Below, in pieces: positions 24,660 through 33,368 of a DNA stretch of 46,573 nucleotides (the stretch's first letter is position 1; every line of letters starts with the position of its first letter). This stretch comes from Kmv34 sp964524965 (GTDB taxonomy: Bacteria; Aerophobota; Aerophobia; Aerophobales; B3-G15). Under the pieces are notes generated by a model. That model was not told where the DNA came from. It did no database searches and worked only from the letters and a program-made list of their open reading frames with translations. The DNA is taken from contig CAZGDY010000003.1 in assembly GCA_964524965.1 (NCBI GenBank), forward strand, positions 1 to 46,573, written 5' to 3'. The translations under genes and the position numbers were made by a program.

Positions 24660-26507
24660 CTAAAGGGTAAGCTGCATTCCTCCCTTTACGGTTGTTCCTG
24701 ACATCGGATAACCTTTAATATTTTCATATTTCTCGTTAAGTAAATTATCTACCTTCACAAACATCTCGGTTCGTTTATTGGGATGAAAAATCAATCGAGC
24801 GTTAATTACGGCGTAAGAGGGAAGTGTATTTGTATTTTCCCGGTTGGTGTAACGCTCACCAATCGCTTGCCCTTCAAGACAAAATTGCAGTTTCTCTTGT
24901 ATTTTGTAATTTAGACCTAAAGACAAAGTATTCTGAGCTCGATAGAGCAACACATTTCCTTTAAATTCACCCCTATCTTTTGCATCAAGATAGGTGTAGG
25001 TAAAAAAAAGCGACACTTTTTCCCCAACTTGCAGCTTTATCTCTCCTTCAACACCGCTAATTGATGCTTTATCTACATTTTGAACCTCCCAACGCCAAGG
25101 GACAACTTCAACCCAGCCGATAAGATTATCCACGTTTGTCGAAAAATAAGTAACTCTTCCTAAAACATTGGAGGTAAAAATACGCTCAATCCCCAACTCA
25201 AATTCTGATGATTTTTCGGGAGAAAGATCGGGATTTCCGAAAAGACCCATCCCCCCTCCCCAATCCTCGTACCAATAAAGATCATTTACCGTTGGTGCTC
25301 GAAATGCCGTGCCCCAGGAACCCCTTAAAGTAGTGGATGCACCAAAATGATAGAGTACACCGAAACGTGGATTTACTTGGTCGCCATGCGCCGAATGACT
25401 ATCATACCGCGCACCCAACACAAGAATAATGTCAGGAGATGGTTGTAGTTCTTTTTCAGCGTATACTGCAGTTGAAATCAAGCTCCTCTTTCCGCCAATT
25501 CGCGAGCTCCCATCAATTGCCCGTATATCTACGTAGTCCTGTTTCCAGTCAATTCCCCAGATGAAATGAGAGTATGAACCCCAGGACACAGCGTGCTGAA
25601 AACTTGCCCCACATCTACCATTTTTTGTGGTGTCTTTGAGAAAAAAATCAGGATTTTCATAGATTATTTCATCTTGGTTGAAAAAACCCTTGAGCAAAAA
25701 AACAGACTTTCCTGACTGCCAATCATAGATAAGATCTACCCATCCTCTTGTATCATTTTGTCTGGCATTGAGATTAGGCCAGTCAATAGAACCAGGTACC
25801 CCTTTTTCACTTCGGGCATATCCTAAAGAGGCAACAAAAGGGGAAATAGTTACCTTAGTACTCAGATCAAAAAAATCACTGGCACTGTTTTCTCGATCGC
25901 CCCTAGAGAAACCTTTTTCGGCTGTCACCAGATAGTGCAACGAATTAATACCTCCACCGTGCAATACATTGAATGTACTGGTTTCGAAACTTCCCCCCGA
26001 GAACCCTACGTTAGTAGTAACTGTTTCTGGAGGACGCTTGGTGATGATATTCACCACACCTCCCAGTGCCGCTGAGCCATAAAGTGCTGAAAAGGGACCC
26101 CGAACAATTTCGATTCGCTGCACATTAACTAAAGAAAATGTCGAAAGATCGGCGCTGCCTAAGGAGGAAGCATTAACCACTCGACCATCAACCAGGATGA
26201 GCACCTGCGCAGCTGAACTTCCGCGAATACCAATGCTTTTTAAACTATTCAGCCCATAGTCTTGAATCTGGATCCCCGCAACCTCTTTTAGAATTTCTGC
26301 CACATTCTGTGCCTGCGATGATTCTATCTGTTTTTCTGTAATCACTGTGACAGAAGCTGGTATATCTTTCAAAATTTGTGGTATGCGCGTGGCTGTTACT
26401 ACTACTTCACCTAAACCAAATATTTCTTCAGCAAAAATGAGATGTGGTGACAACAAAAAACTCATCACCATCAAAACACCTAGTGAATTAAAAATAAACT
26501 TTAACAA
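24660..26507 (-). CDS. btuB: TonB-dependent outer-membrane receptor, BtuB-like (vitamin B12/corrinoid)
   Basis: 615 aa with a signal peptide (about 1-26, cleaved near LIFAEE) and TonB box-like GEVVVTATR. The plug domain is at ~40-155 (DIPASVTVITEKQI, VAEILKEVAGIQIQDYG, GIRGSSAAQVLILVDGR, RIEIVRGPFSALYGSAALGG). A 22-strand-type barrel follows, with RGSWGTAFRAPTVNDLYW and C-terminal VKVDNLLNEKYEN. The substrate is inferred from the cobalamin riboswitch directly upstream; sequence alone would say only a BtuB/FepA-type receptor. The start is TTG 26507 behind AAGGAGGGT. The adjoining exbB-exbD-tonB genes supply the energy. Confidence 0.9.
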   Translation of the reverse strand: MLKFIFNSLGVLMVMSFLLSPHLIFAEEIFGLGEVVVTATRIPQILKDIPASVTVITEKQIESSQAQNVAEILKEVAGIQIQDYGLNSLKSIGIRGSSAAQVLILVDGRVVNASSLGSADLSTFSLVNVQRIEIVRGPFSALYGSAALGGVVNIITKRPPETVTTNVGFSGGSFETSTFNVLHGGGINSLHYLVTAEKGFSRGDRENSASDFFDLSTKVTISPFVASLGYARSEKGVPGSIDWPNLNARQNDTRGWVDLIYDWQSGKSVFLLKGFFNQDEIIYENPDFFLKDTTKNGRCGASFQHAVSWGSYSHFIWGIDWKQDYVDIRAIDGSSRIGGKRSLISTAVYAEKELQPSPDIILVLGARYDSHSAHGDQVNPRFGVLYHFGASTTLRGSWGTAFRAPTVNDLYWYEDWGGGMGLFGNPDLSPEKSSEFELGIERIFTSNVLGRVTYFSTNVDNLIGWVEVVPWRWEVQNVDKASISGVEGEIKLQVGEKVSLFFTYTYLDAKDRGEFKGNVLLYRAQNTLSLGLNYKIQEKLQFCLEGQAIGERYTNRENTNTLPSYAVINARLIFHPNKRTEMFVKVDNLLNEKYENIKGYPMSGTTVKGGMQLTL

Positions 26508-26530
26508 TTTACCCTCCTTATGCTCTATTT

Positions 26531-26580
26531 TTAAAAAATAAAGCCCTGACCTCCTCTTTTAGGGGAGACCAGGGCTTTTA
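26531..26580 (-). terminator. Intrinsic terminator of the cobalamin riboswitch
   Basis: On the minus strand AAAGCCCTG pairs with CAGGGCTTT (26578-26570 with 26548-26540), with further pairing inside (CTCCCC/GAGGAG), followed by ATTTTTT. It lies between the aptamer and the btuB start, as expected of a transcription-terminating riboswitch. Confidence 0.9.
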
Positions 26581-26639
26581 TTGTATTTTCAAATAAAAAC
26601 CACCAGCTTCTTAGACTCGCGAAGAAGAGGGGTGCATTT

Positions 26640-26855
26640 TCCTGCAGGTAGGTTTTCTGGCTTCCGGCACCTCCTCATTAAAGAAGGTTTCCTAATCTCC
26701 ACCCCTTCCCACAATAGTTAGCATTTGCCAACTGTTGCAGTGGTTTTTGCCCATCCTTAAGACAGGCAGATGGATTTCGTTCCGGTCACAGCGGCGCGAC
26801 CGCGAGGGATTCTCACCCTCTTCCCTTTTAAGCCCTACAAGATGCGATAACCTTT
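26640..26855 (-). ncRNA. Cobalamin (B12) riboswitch
   Basis: On the minus strand the aptamer's conserved parts occur in order. First comes GGGTGAGAATCCC followed by GCGGTCGCGCCGCTGTGA (a version of the GCnGuCCCGCCACUGUGA core, with G for A). Then come a CCACTG segment near 26740 and the 3' B12-box GCCGGAAGCCAGAAAACC at about 26668-26650. It leads into the terminator at 26531-26580 and then btuB. High cobalamin should lower btuB and probably the exbB-exbD-tonB-TPR genes. Confidence 0.93.
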
Positions 26856-26875
26856 ATTAGAAAAGAACATTTACA

Positions 26876-26903
26876 AGCGTAACTATATCTTTATTTTTGT
26901 CAA
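26876..26903 (-). promoter_or_regulatory. Promoter of the riboswitch-btuB transcript
   Basis: TTGACA (26903-26898), 16 nt, TACGCT (26881-26876) on the minus strand. It sits immediately after the cbiO stop codon, so the riboswitch transcript can start independently of the transporter operon. The -10 is weak. Confidence 0.5.
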
Positions 26904-26908
26904 CTACC

Positions 26909-27634
26909 TTAAGATAAGGACAAGGGTACTTCCAAACCATGAGAATCCATTAATAACTTATTACTGAGAACCTTCCGCACATCCCCGTCAACCATTACCC
27001 TACCCTCATCTAAAAGAACAACTCTGGGACAAATTTCCAGAATTAACTCCAGATCATGACCGGAAATTATCTTGGTTAAATTAAAGTTTTTAAGTAGTTC
27101 TATCAGATGTCTTCGTGCTCTGGGATCCAAGTTACTGGAAGGCTCATCCAGGATCAAAATTTCAGGTTCCATCGATAAAACGGTAGCCAGAGCAATTTTT
27201 TTCTTTTCCCCGAAACTCAAATGATGAGGGCATCTCTCTCCATACTCTTCCATCTCAACTTCTTTTAATGCCTTACTGACTTTCCCTCTCACTTTTTCTT
27301 TAGAATCGCCTGCATTTAATGGACCAAAAGCAACATCATCAAACACCGTAGGCATAAAAAGTTGGTTATCGGGGTCCTGAAAGACTATGGCTACTTTTTT
27401 TCTAATACCTACAAGATTTTTTTCCTCTGTTTTCATTCCTAAAACCTCAACCGAGCCTTGGGTGCTTTTTAAAACTCCGTTTAAATGTAAAAGAAGAGTC
27501 GACTTACCTGCTCCATTGGGTCCTATGAGGCCAACAGACTCACCTTGAACAATATCTAAATTTATTCCTTTAAGAGCTTTAGTACCCTCCGGATAACTAT
27601 AATGAAGATTTCTTATTTTTATAATGCTTCTCAT
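26909..27634 (-). CDS. cbiO: ECF-type cobalt/nickel transporter ATPase
   Basis: 241-aa ABC ATPase of the CbiO/EcfA kind: Walker A GPNGAGKST (38-46), Q-loop FQDPDNQLFMPTVFDDVAFG (the DNQ..FxxTVxxDVAFGP pattern of ECF ATPases), signature LSFGEKKKIALA, Walker B ILILDEPSSNLDP and switch SGHDLELI. It drives metal uptake through CbiM/CbiQ. The start is taken at ATG 27634, which overlaps the cbiQ stop as ATGA, rather than the ATG three codons earlier. It is the last gene of the transporter operon. Confidence 0.93.
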   Translation of the reverse strand: MRSIIKIRNLHYSYPEGTKALKGINLDIVQGESVGLIGPNGAGKSTLLLHLNGVLKSTQGSVEVLGMKTEEKNLVGIRKKVAIVFQDPDNQLFMPTVFDDVAFGPLNAGDSKEKVRGKVSKALKEVEMEEYGERCPHHLSFGEKKKIALATVLSMEPEILILDEPSSNLDPRARRHLIELLKNFNLTKIISGHDLELILEICPRVVLLDEGRVMVDGDVRKVLSNKLLMDSHGLEVPLSLS

Positions 27635-28392
27635 TGTATCCATCCAAAAAGATGTAATAATATGGCGATAATTATAATCAGGGACGTCTTGATAAAATCT
27701 TTAGAACTAAGTTTAAATTCATCTAAAATCCTCAATCTTCCATCATATCCTCTGGAAACCATAGCATCTCTAAGATACTCTGTTCTTTCAAAACTACGAA
27801 CTAATAACATCCCAACAAGATTCCCCATAACATTGAGACTGGAAATGTTAGTTTTTTTTGTCCAACCTCGGGAATTAGCTGCTATAAATATCCTTTTCCC
27901 TTCATCTAAGAAAAGAAAGATATATCGATAAGTAAACATAAAAAGTTGGATCAGTTTATTTGGTACCCCTATTTTTTGAAGAGCTGTGAGCGTCACATTA
28001 AACTTTGTTGTTCCGATCATAGGAAATATAAATAAGACAGCACCAATAGCTCTCAAACTTATTAAAAAACTGAGTTTAACCCCTTCCCGAGAAACGCTTA
28101 AAAAAGACAATTTCAGTAATAAGCTGCCGGGAACAGTCAGAGAAATTATTAAGAAAAGGACAGCGATAAACAAAAGAACCCATCTTAGATGAATGAAAAT
28201 AAAGGAGAAAGGAATTTTAGACAAAAAGACCAAAACAACTGCTAAAATTAATCCAATAAAAGCTCCTTTTATATCCTGCAAGAGCACAATGGAGAAAATA
28301 AGAATAGAAAAAGAAATTATTTTTAACCGGGGGTCAAAGGAATGTAAAGGTGATTTAAGATTAGCAAATTTATCGATTTCAGGTAAATGCAT
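27631..28392 (-). CDS. cbiQ: ECF transporter transmembrane component CbiQ
   Basis: 253 aa, about five membrane helices. The N-terminal HSFDPRLKIISFSILIF pattern and the C-terminal coupling motif (NSRGWTKK and DAMVSRGYDGR, the two Ala/Ser-Arg-Gly motifs that contact the ATPase) identify the T component of a cobalt/nickel ECF transporter. It is coupled to cbiO by ATGA overlap and follows the NikL-like gene by 5 bp. Confidence 0.92.
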   Translation of the reverse strand: MHLPEIDKFANLKSPLHSFDPRLKIISFSILIFSIVLLQDIKGAFIGLILAVVLVFLSKIPFSFIFIHLRWVLLFIAVLFLIISLTVPGSLLLKLSFLSVSREGVKLSFLISLRAIGAVLFIFPMIGTTKFNVTLTALQKIGVPNKLIQLFMFTYRYIFLFLDEGKRIFIAANSRGWTKKTNISSLNVMGNLVGMLLVRSFERTEYLRDAMVSRGYDGRLRILDEFKLSSKDFIKTSLIIIIAILLHLFGWIQ

Positions 28393-28397
28393 CCTTT

Positions 28398-29015
28398 TTA
28401 ATCCTTTTTTTTACTGGCAAAATATAAAATAATCCCCATGACACCGAAAATGTAGCCAATTCCACCGATAATTTCTGTAATGGATACAGTTTTCTGTTGT
28501 GTCTTAGCTAACTCTCTCATGATTGGTTTTAATTTTTCATCAAGAGAAGTATCTATAATTTTCTTGATTTGATTTAAATCAATTGTTAAAACTTCTTTAG
28601 TTTTGGACTCTTCGAGTTGTTTATCTTGCGATTCCCGTGTTTTTACAGAATCCGATATCTCATCTGCCGAGAGAGTGTAGGTGTTTTTGTGACCCATGCT
28701 GGCACTAAGAATTATTCTCAAATTATCTTTTTTTAAGAGCTTAAAATTAAAATGGCCATTTTCATTGGTCTTACCTTCTAACAATTTGTTCCCCTGGCTA
28801 TCGTAAACTTCTACTATTCCATCTTTCACTTTTTTCCCATCAGGAAAATAACTCTCAGTGTACACCATTTCGCCTTCCCTATAGGCGAAAATATTTACCT
28901 TATGAGCCAAAACCAAAGAAGCTGTTGTTACTACTAACGCACAAAAAAGAACAAAGCCGATTATGAGCTTGTAGTAATTAAAAACCCTCCCTCCTGAATC
29001 ATCTTTTCGCATCAT
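28398..29015 (-). CDS. NikL-like accessory membrane protein of the metal ECF transporter
   Basis: 205 aa with an N-terminal signal/anchor (IIGFVLFCALVVTTASLVLA, residues ~18-37), an extracytoplasmic beta domain (AHKVNIFAYREGEMVYTESY, DGIVEVYDSQGNKLLEGKTNENGHFNF), a charged helical linker, and a C-terminal membrane helix (GGIGYIFGVMGIILYFA) with a KKKD tail. The architecture (AHKVNIFA start after the signal, two terminal helices) is that described for NikL, an extra component of nickel/cobalt ECF systems that lack NikN/CbiN. It lies between the NikK-like and cbiQ genes. The metal-binding role is inference. Confidence 0.8.
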   Translation of the reverse strand: MMRKDDSGGRVFNYYKLIIGFVLFCALVVTTASLVLAHKVNIFAYREGEMVYTESYFPDGKKVKDGIVEVYDSQGNKLLEGKTNENGHFNFKLLKKDNLRIILSASMGHKNTYTLSADEISDSVKTRESQDKQLEESKTKEVLTIDLNQIKKIIDTSLDEKLKPIMRELAKTQQKTVSITEIIGGIGYIFGVMGIILYFASKKKD

Positions 29016-29044
29016 GATCTCTTTTCCCCTGATGATTTTGCCTC

Positions 29045-29839
29045 TTACCTCATATCTCTAGTTCTTACCCAATAAACTGCGCCAATTTCAATGGATTTAT
29101 CTTCTCCATTGGGGCTTTTTATTGTCCATAAGGCTTCGTTCAAAGCAGCAAATGCCCACCATCCAGCTTTGGGCATCGCATAAGAAAAAACACCATTTTT
29201 GTCGGTTTTAACTACCTGAGTAATGTACGAATCAGCAGAAGGTTTTATGTTGCCATCCTTATTGTAATATTCCACTTCCACCTCTGCATAAGGCATCGTT
29301 TCCCCTCTAACTTTCACGATACCGGTAAATATATTACCTGTCCACAATCCATATGGTCTTGTAAGCGGGATAATCTCGGTCTCTAAACCAATTTCATCAT
29401 CCCAACCTGCCTCCAGCCCCAATGCATTTACACATACTTTGGTGTAGTGAATAATGTAACAATCCTCCGCCGGTTCCCAGTAAGGTTTAGGCTCAAAATA
29501 AAAAGTGTAATCACCAGGTCTTTTGATTTTATATGCGGCCTGCCACCAGACAAAATCTTTTTCCTGGTCAAACCCTCTTCCTTTTTCCGCCTCGAGAGTC
29601 TCAAATAAATCAATAATCTCACCACCCACCTTTACCCCAAACTCCTGTGGTTTTTCCATTTCCATGTAATCTCCTTCCATCGGGTGAAAAAACTTTACTT
29701 CTAGTTCTATAGTTTTACTATCTTCCTGAGTAACAATATCATCAGAAGGGATGAGCCCACCAAAATGAGCACTTACCTGTGTCACCCAGCAAACAAACAA
29801 ACAACTTACAATTACTACTATTGCGCTTATTTTTTTCAT
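29045..29839 (-). CDS. NikK-like DUF4198 periplasmic protein
   Basis: About 264 aa: a signal peptide (MKKISAIVVIVSCLFVCWVT...VSA) is followed by HFGGLIPSDDIV, where the N-terminal His of the mature protein could bind metal. A beta-rich DUF4198 domain follows (KFFHPMEGDYMEM, GDYTFYFEPKPYWEPAED, GLWTGNIFTGIVKVRGE, TDKNGVFSYAMPKAGWWAFAAL; all family-typical). ATG 29839 is chosen over the one five codons upstream because AGGAGG lies 5 nt before it. Proteins of this kind occur with NikM/CbiM transporters and are thought to deliver or sense Ni/Co. Confidence 0.85.
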   Translation of the reverse strand: MKKISAIVVIVSCLFVCWVTQVSAHFGGLIPSDDIVTQEDSKTIELEVKFFHPMEGDYMEMEKPQEFGVKVGGEIIDLFETLEAEKGRGFDQEKDFVWWQAAYKIKRPGDYTFYFEPKPYWEPAEDCYIIHYTKVCVNALGLEAGWDDEIGLETEIIPLTRPYGLWTGNIFTGIVKVRGETMPYAEVEVEYYNKDGNIKPSADSYITQVVKTDKNGVFSYAMPKAGWWAFAALNEALWTIKSPNGEDKSIEIGAVYWVRTRDMR

Positions 29840-29937
29840 CTCATCCTCCTGCAAATTTATTTTTATTGATTTAAATTCCCCAATATTTACGATGAAATAA
29901 AATATTTCACCATATTCATTTAAGAAAAGCTACCCAT

Positions 29938-30549
29938 CTAGATATCAATTGCTCCTTCTAAAATTTCCGGTTTAACTTTCATTAAAAATGAAGCGATAAA
30001 CCCGGTTATGATAATCTCAATAATTACCACCGGAAAATGCGCTAAAACAGCATATTTAGCTACCTCTGTAAATTCATTACCTGTAGTTATCAATGCTAAA
30101 GCTAAAATGATTGTCCCCCCTAAAACCCCTAAGCCACCCGCTATAGCACCAAAAATAAATTCATTGGCTCTAAAATTAAATTTATTCCTTAAGCTGAATA
30201 CCCCATAAGCCAAAAGAGCTGGCGTTCCCATTATAATAGCATTTATTCCAACGGTACTTATCCCGCCATGCTGGAACAAAAAAGCCTGTAAAACTAAACC
30301 AACAAAAATAGAGATAAAAGCAGCCGGCCCCAGAATAATCCCTACCAACCCATTTAAAACAAGGTGTACACTAACAGGGCCTAAGGGAACATGAATAAGA
30401 GAGGTGACAAAAAAAGCAGAGGTCATTACCGCCACTTTAGGCATATTGTTTGCCTTTATCTTTTTTATGCTCACTGCTATAATACCGATGGCAACAAGAT
30501 AACCTCCAGCCCACACCGGAGCTGACAAGACACCATCTGAAATATGCAT
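29938..30549 (-). CDS. cbiM: ECF transporter substrate-binding protein CbiM/NikM
   Basis: 203 aa, about six to seven membrane helices. It begins MHISDG, the invariant N-terminus whose amino group and His2 coordinate the metal in this family, so ATG 30549 is the start and not the one six codons upstream; AAAGGAAAG precedes it. Other signatures are HVPLGPVSVHLVLNGL and LQAFLFQHGGISTVGINAIIMG. It selects Co2+ or Ni2+; sequence alone does not decide which. The companions are NikK/NikL-like rather than CbiN, which leans to nickel, while the neighbouring B12 system leans to cobalt. First gene of the operon. Confidence 0.94.
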   Translation of the reverse strand: MHISDGVLSAPVWAGGYLVAIGIIAVSIKKIKANNMPKVAVMTSAFFVTSLIHVPLGPVSVHLVLNGLVGIILGPAAFISIFVGLVLQAFLFQHGGISTVGINAIIMGTPALLAYGVFSLRNKFNFRANEFIFGAIAGGLGVLGGTIILALALITTGNEFTEVAKYAVLAHFPVVIIEIIITGFIASFLMKVKPEILEGAIDI

Positions 30550-30576
30550 AAATCTTTCCTTTTGCACCCAACAAAT

Positions 30577-30602
30577 AAAGCCTATTTTATTAAATAGGCT
30601 TT
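30577..30602 (-). promoter_or_regulatory. Strong hairpin in the cbiM leader
   Basis: AAAGCCTATTT (30577-30587) and AAATAGGCTTT (30592-30602) form a perfect 11-bp stem with a 4-nt loop. It lies between the promoter and the cbiM start and is followed on the minus strand by ATTTGTT. It could be an attenuator; the T-run is poor and no known metal riboswitch core is present. Confidence 0.5.
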
Positions 30603-30653
30603 TCGCTTAAGTTTTGATCTTACAACTTTTATTTTTGTGCTACTATTTTATTA

Positions 30654-30681
30654 TTCATAACACAAAACAAAAAAAAGTCAA
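30654..30681 (-). promoter_or_regulatory. Promoter of the cbiM-nikK-nikL-cbiQ-cbiO operon
   Basis: TTGACT (30681-30676), 16 nt (mostly T), TATGAA (30659-30654) on the minus strand, giving a ~100-nt leader. The 170 bp further upstream, to the DUF4139 stop, show no gene. Confidence 0.55.
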
Positions 30682-30850
30682 GCACTAATATTTAACCACC
30701 GCCCGCAATGATAGTAAAAAAATAAATATCATTACCAAAAGCAGGAACGGAAAAGTATTCCCGAACAAGAAAAAATTAGTCTTAATATTTTCTTGAAAAA
30801 TTAAAAGCTGCCATTTTAAAGCCTTTCCCAAGATTTTCTAAGCTAAAAAA

Positions 30851-32269
30851 TTATAACCCAATCCTTACTTTATACCTCACCTTGGCCTCTCCATCCTGGG
30901 GAATATTAACATTAAACCTTATAGTAGAGGCATCAATCTTTTCGTAGGGATGAGTATTACTTATTATTTGCCAATTACCCAATAATGATTCTACTACACC
31001 GATTATCACGTCTTTTTCTTTATGATTTCTTAAAGTAATTTCCCACTCTGATTCATGAAGCTTTGTCGTAATTTTTTTATAGTCTACCTGAATTCTCTCT
31101 ACCACCACATCGAAGGCTTCACCAATTCTAAGTTTAATTTCTTCATCTTTCGGCGTATGTTCTATTTTATCCTCACCTATAAACTGCAGTTTTCCCTGAA
31201 CATCCTTTTGATATAAGCGCATAATCCCTGCTGGAAGAGGCACGCCAAGATCATTATCTTTGGAATTTTTGAATTTGATATTGACATTTACTGAATTTTT
31301 AATTATTTGCTGGCTATAAACTCTGGTAAAATAGTCTTTGTTGCCATAAGCAATAAGCTCTTTCTCAGTACCCACACCAACAGCTTCCAGCAATATTAAC
31401 TGTTTTGTTTGCTTGTCTTTTATGGTAGTTTTTCTCGGTAAACCATAGAGATGATATTCAAAGAAAGAGCTTTCCTCAAATGTCCAATTTTCAACCTCTG
31501 CTGCAGATTTCATCATATAAAGTCTTTCTTCAGGTTTTTGCTCAATCCGACGAACTTCACCTGAGATTAATGTTAGGAGAACATTTTCATAGGTAGCGCC
31601 GCTTTTATTATCCAGGGTAACCCAACTGGATATATCTGCATAACTATTATCTTCATTTAAAATAACCACATAATCTGCCTTCCAGTTCATATTACTGGTA
31701 AGATAGGATACTTCAAGGCGATGAGCTTTTTCGGTTTTGTTATCATAAAGCCATTCAAGGGTTGGTTTTATGATCAAATTTTCGGGTACTTTTGGAAGAA
31801 CTTTATATCCCGGATAGCCAATATATATCTCACCATTTATCTCATAAATTTGTTCCTGGTCATTGCTCAACAAGGTTGCCTCTACTACATCTTTTCTATC
31901 TTGAAACTCGTTCCAATTTATTATCTTAATTTTTTCCCCTACATACCCATCAAGAAGCTTATTGGCACTTATAAGGTCATCTTCGTAGGTCTGTTCAAGC
32001 ACAACAAAATCTTTTGGATAATTTAATGATTCCGCACAAACTGTTACCGGCATAATATAGGAAGCAATATCCCTAAAATTTAATTTCCCCTCACCTACAG
32101 GAAGTTTAACTATCCTTGTCTCTTTTACCAGAGCAAGATTGTCGTTGTATATCGTAAGCTCAACTGCCACCTGGTCATCAGATGTACTTTCAAAGACGAT
32201 TTCAGCTGCTGCTATTGTGGATGAAACTAATAAAACCAGCAAACAGAAAATAAAACATTTTGCTTTCAT
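30851..32269 (-). CDS. Exported DUF4139 domain protein
   Basis: 472 aa with a clear signal peptide (MKAKCFIFCLLVLLVSSTIAAAE, about 20 residues shown across the cleavage AAA-E). The mature part has an N-terminal DUF4140-like start (VELTIYNDNLALVKETRIVKL) and the DUF4139 beta-rich region (EVSYLTSNMNWKADYVVIL, WVTLDNKSGATYENVLLTLISGEV shown in part), ending in KVRYKVRIGL. The family is widespread; its function is unknown and members are secreted or periplasmic. A good AAAGGAG precedes the start. It stands alone, with 376 bp of non-coding DNA upstream. Confidence 0.82.
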   Translation of the reverse strand: MKAKCFIFCLLVLLVSSTIAAAEIVFESTSDDQVAVELTIYNDNLALVKETRIVKLPVGEGKLNFRDIASYIMPVTVCAESLNYPKDFVVLEQTYEDDLISANKLLDGYVGEKIKIINWNEFQDRKDVVEATLLSNDQEQIYEINGEIYIGYPGYKVLPKVPENLIIKPTLEWLYDNKTEKAHRLEVSYLTSNMNWKADYVVILNEDNSYADISSWVTLDNKSGATYENVLLTLISGEVRRIEQKPEERLYMMKSAAEVENWTFEESSFFEYHLYGLPRKTTIKDKQTKQLILLEAVGVGTEKELIAYGNKDYFTRVYSQQIIKNSVNVNIKFKNSKDNDLGVPLPAGIMRLYQKDVQGKLQFIGEDKIEHTPKDEEIKLRIGEAFDVVVERIQVDYKKITTKLHESEWEITLRNHKEKDVIIGVVESLLGNWQIISNTHPYEKIDASTIRFNVNIPQDGEAKVRYKVRIGL

Positions 32270-32645
32270 GGTTTTTTCTCCTTTTTCCTCTTTTATAAAT
32301 CATATATAACAGCAAAACATTAAGATTGTAGCTGACAGTTTAAAGTCTTTACTCCTTGGACTCAAATAAGCTGAAAAAATACCCAAAACTTGCCCGCTAT
32401 AAAAATCGAAAAAAATCGTCTTCCGGCAAAGAAGAAGTTAAGAAGAAAAACGAGAACACAGGAATCAAACTGGCGAGTGTCTTAACCTTCTGCTAATGGA
32501 GTGTTAGTTAAATTTTAAAAATAGAAAATCTTGCCGGTAACTAATATAGCACCATCCAACTTCGGAAAAGAAAAACCACAAGACCCTGGACAGATACGCC
32601 TTCTTTTCTTGTAATCTACACTTTTAGGAAAAGATTTTAAAAGTC
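32270..32645. other. Non-coding stretch between DUF4139 and cyclase genes
   Basis: No credible reading frame, tRNA or structured RNA was recognised. It should hold the DUF4139 promoter, but no clear -35/-10 pair stands out. Confidence 0.5.
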
Positions 32646-33368
32646 CTACTTTTCAATAAGTGCGATTATTCTAATCGGCGAGCCTGAACCATCTTTAATT
32701 TTTAAAGGCAAGGCCATAAAAAAAAATGAAGTCGGAACTTTATCAAGATTGGCAACATTTTCCATAATCGCTACTTCAGCCGATAAGAAGGTATGATGAG
32801 CAGGATATTCCTTCGTACCGTGCGCATCGAGGGAAAGAGCATCAGTTCCCACAGCTTTTACTCCGGCATCTACAAGGTACTCAGCTGCCTCTTTTGAGAG
32901 TCCTGGATAATCCACAAGAAATTTTTGGTGTGGTCTGAGTTGCCAATGTTTATACCAGCCAAAGTTAAAAATTACAATATCATCTTTCTTTACAGGGGCG
33001 TGCGTACGCTCCCACGTCTGTAGTTGTTGCTTGGAAACTAAACTTCGCTGTGGCTGATCAAGAAAGTCTATTTTCAGACAAGGACCAATTAACTTTCTAA
33101 GAGATACTTTGTCCATCCAGATATGAGCTGGATGAGAATCGCGCACAAAATGTCCCGGTGCATCAACATGTGTTCCAGTATGCTCACTCATAACAAGTTG
33201 ATACATAGTTGATGCCTCTCCATGCCAGTAAGACCTCCAGAGGTTGTGGAAATACTTACAATGAGCTGGATAAACCGGCATATGTTCTTCCCATGTGTGA
33301 CTGAGATCAATAATCTGTGATTTTTGGAAAATCTCTGAAAATTGGGAAACGATGTCCTCTGACTTCAT
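32646..33368 (-). CDS. Cyclase family protein (kynurenine formamidase-like metal hydrolase)
   Basis: 240 aa, soluble. It has the family's metal/catalytic motif HTGTHVDAPGHF (His63, His67, Asp69, His73), the entrance motif IDLSHTWEEHMPVYP, and C-terminal GTDALSLDAHG and HHTFLSAEVAIMENVANL (conserved His and Glu). Members hydrolyse amides or lactones such as N-formylkynurenine or isatin, and some act in organic-acid catabolism; the substrate is not predictable here. AGGAGG-like sequence precedes ATG 33368. It is a single gene between non-coding stretches. Confidence 0.88.
   Translation of the reverse strand: MKSEDIVSQFSEIFQKSQIIDLSHTWEEHMPVYPAHCKYFHNLWRSYWHGEASTMYQLVMSEHTGTHVDAPGHFVRDSHPAHIWMDKVSLRKLIGPCLKIDFLDQPQRSLVSKQQLQTWERTHAPVKKDDIVIFNFGWYKHWQLRPHQKFLVDYPGLSKEAAEYLVDAGVKAVGTDALSLDAHGTKEYPAHHTFLSAEVAIMENVANLDKVPTSFFFMALPLKIKDGSGSPIRIIALIEK

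Noticed and set aside
32400..32520. Possible degenerate tRNA (GGAATCAAACTGGC segment)
   Set aside because: The T-arm-like sequence does not pair and no acceptor stem or anticodon arm could be built.
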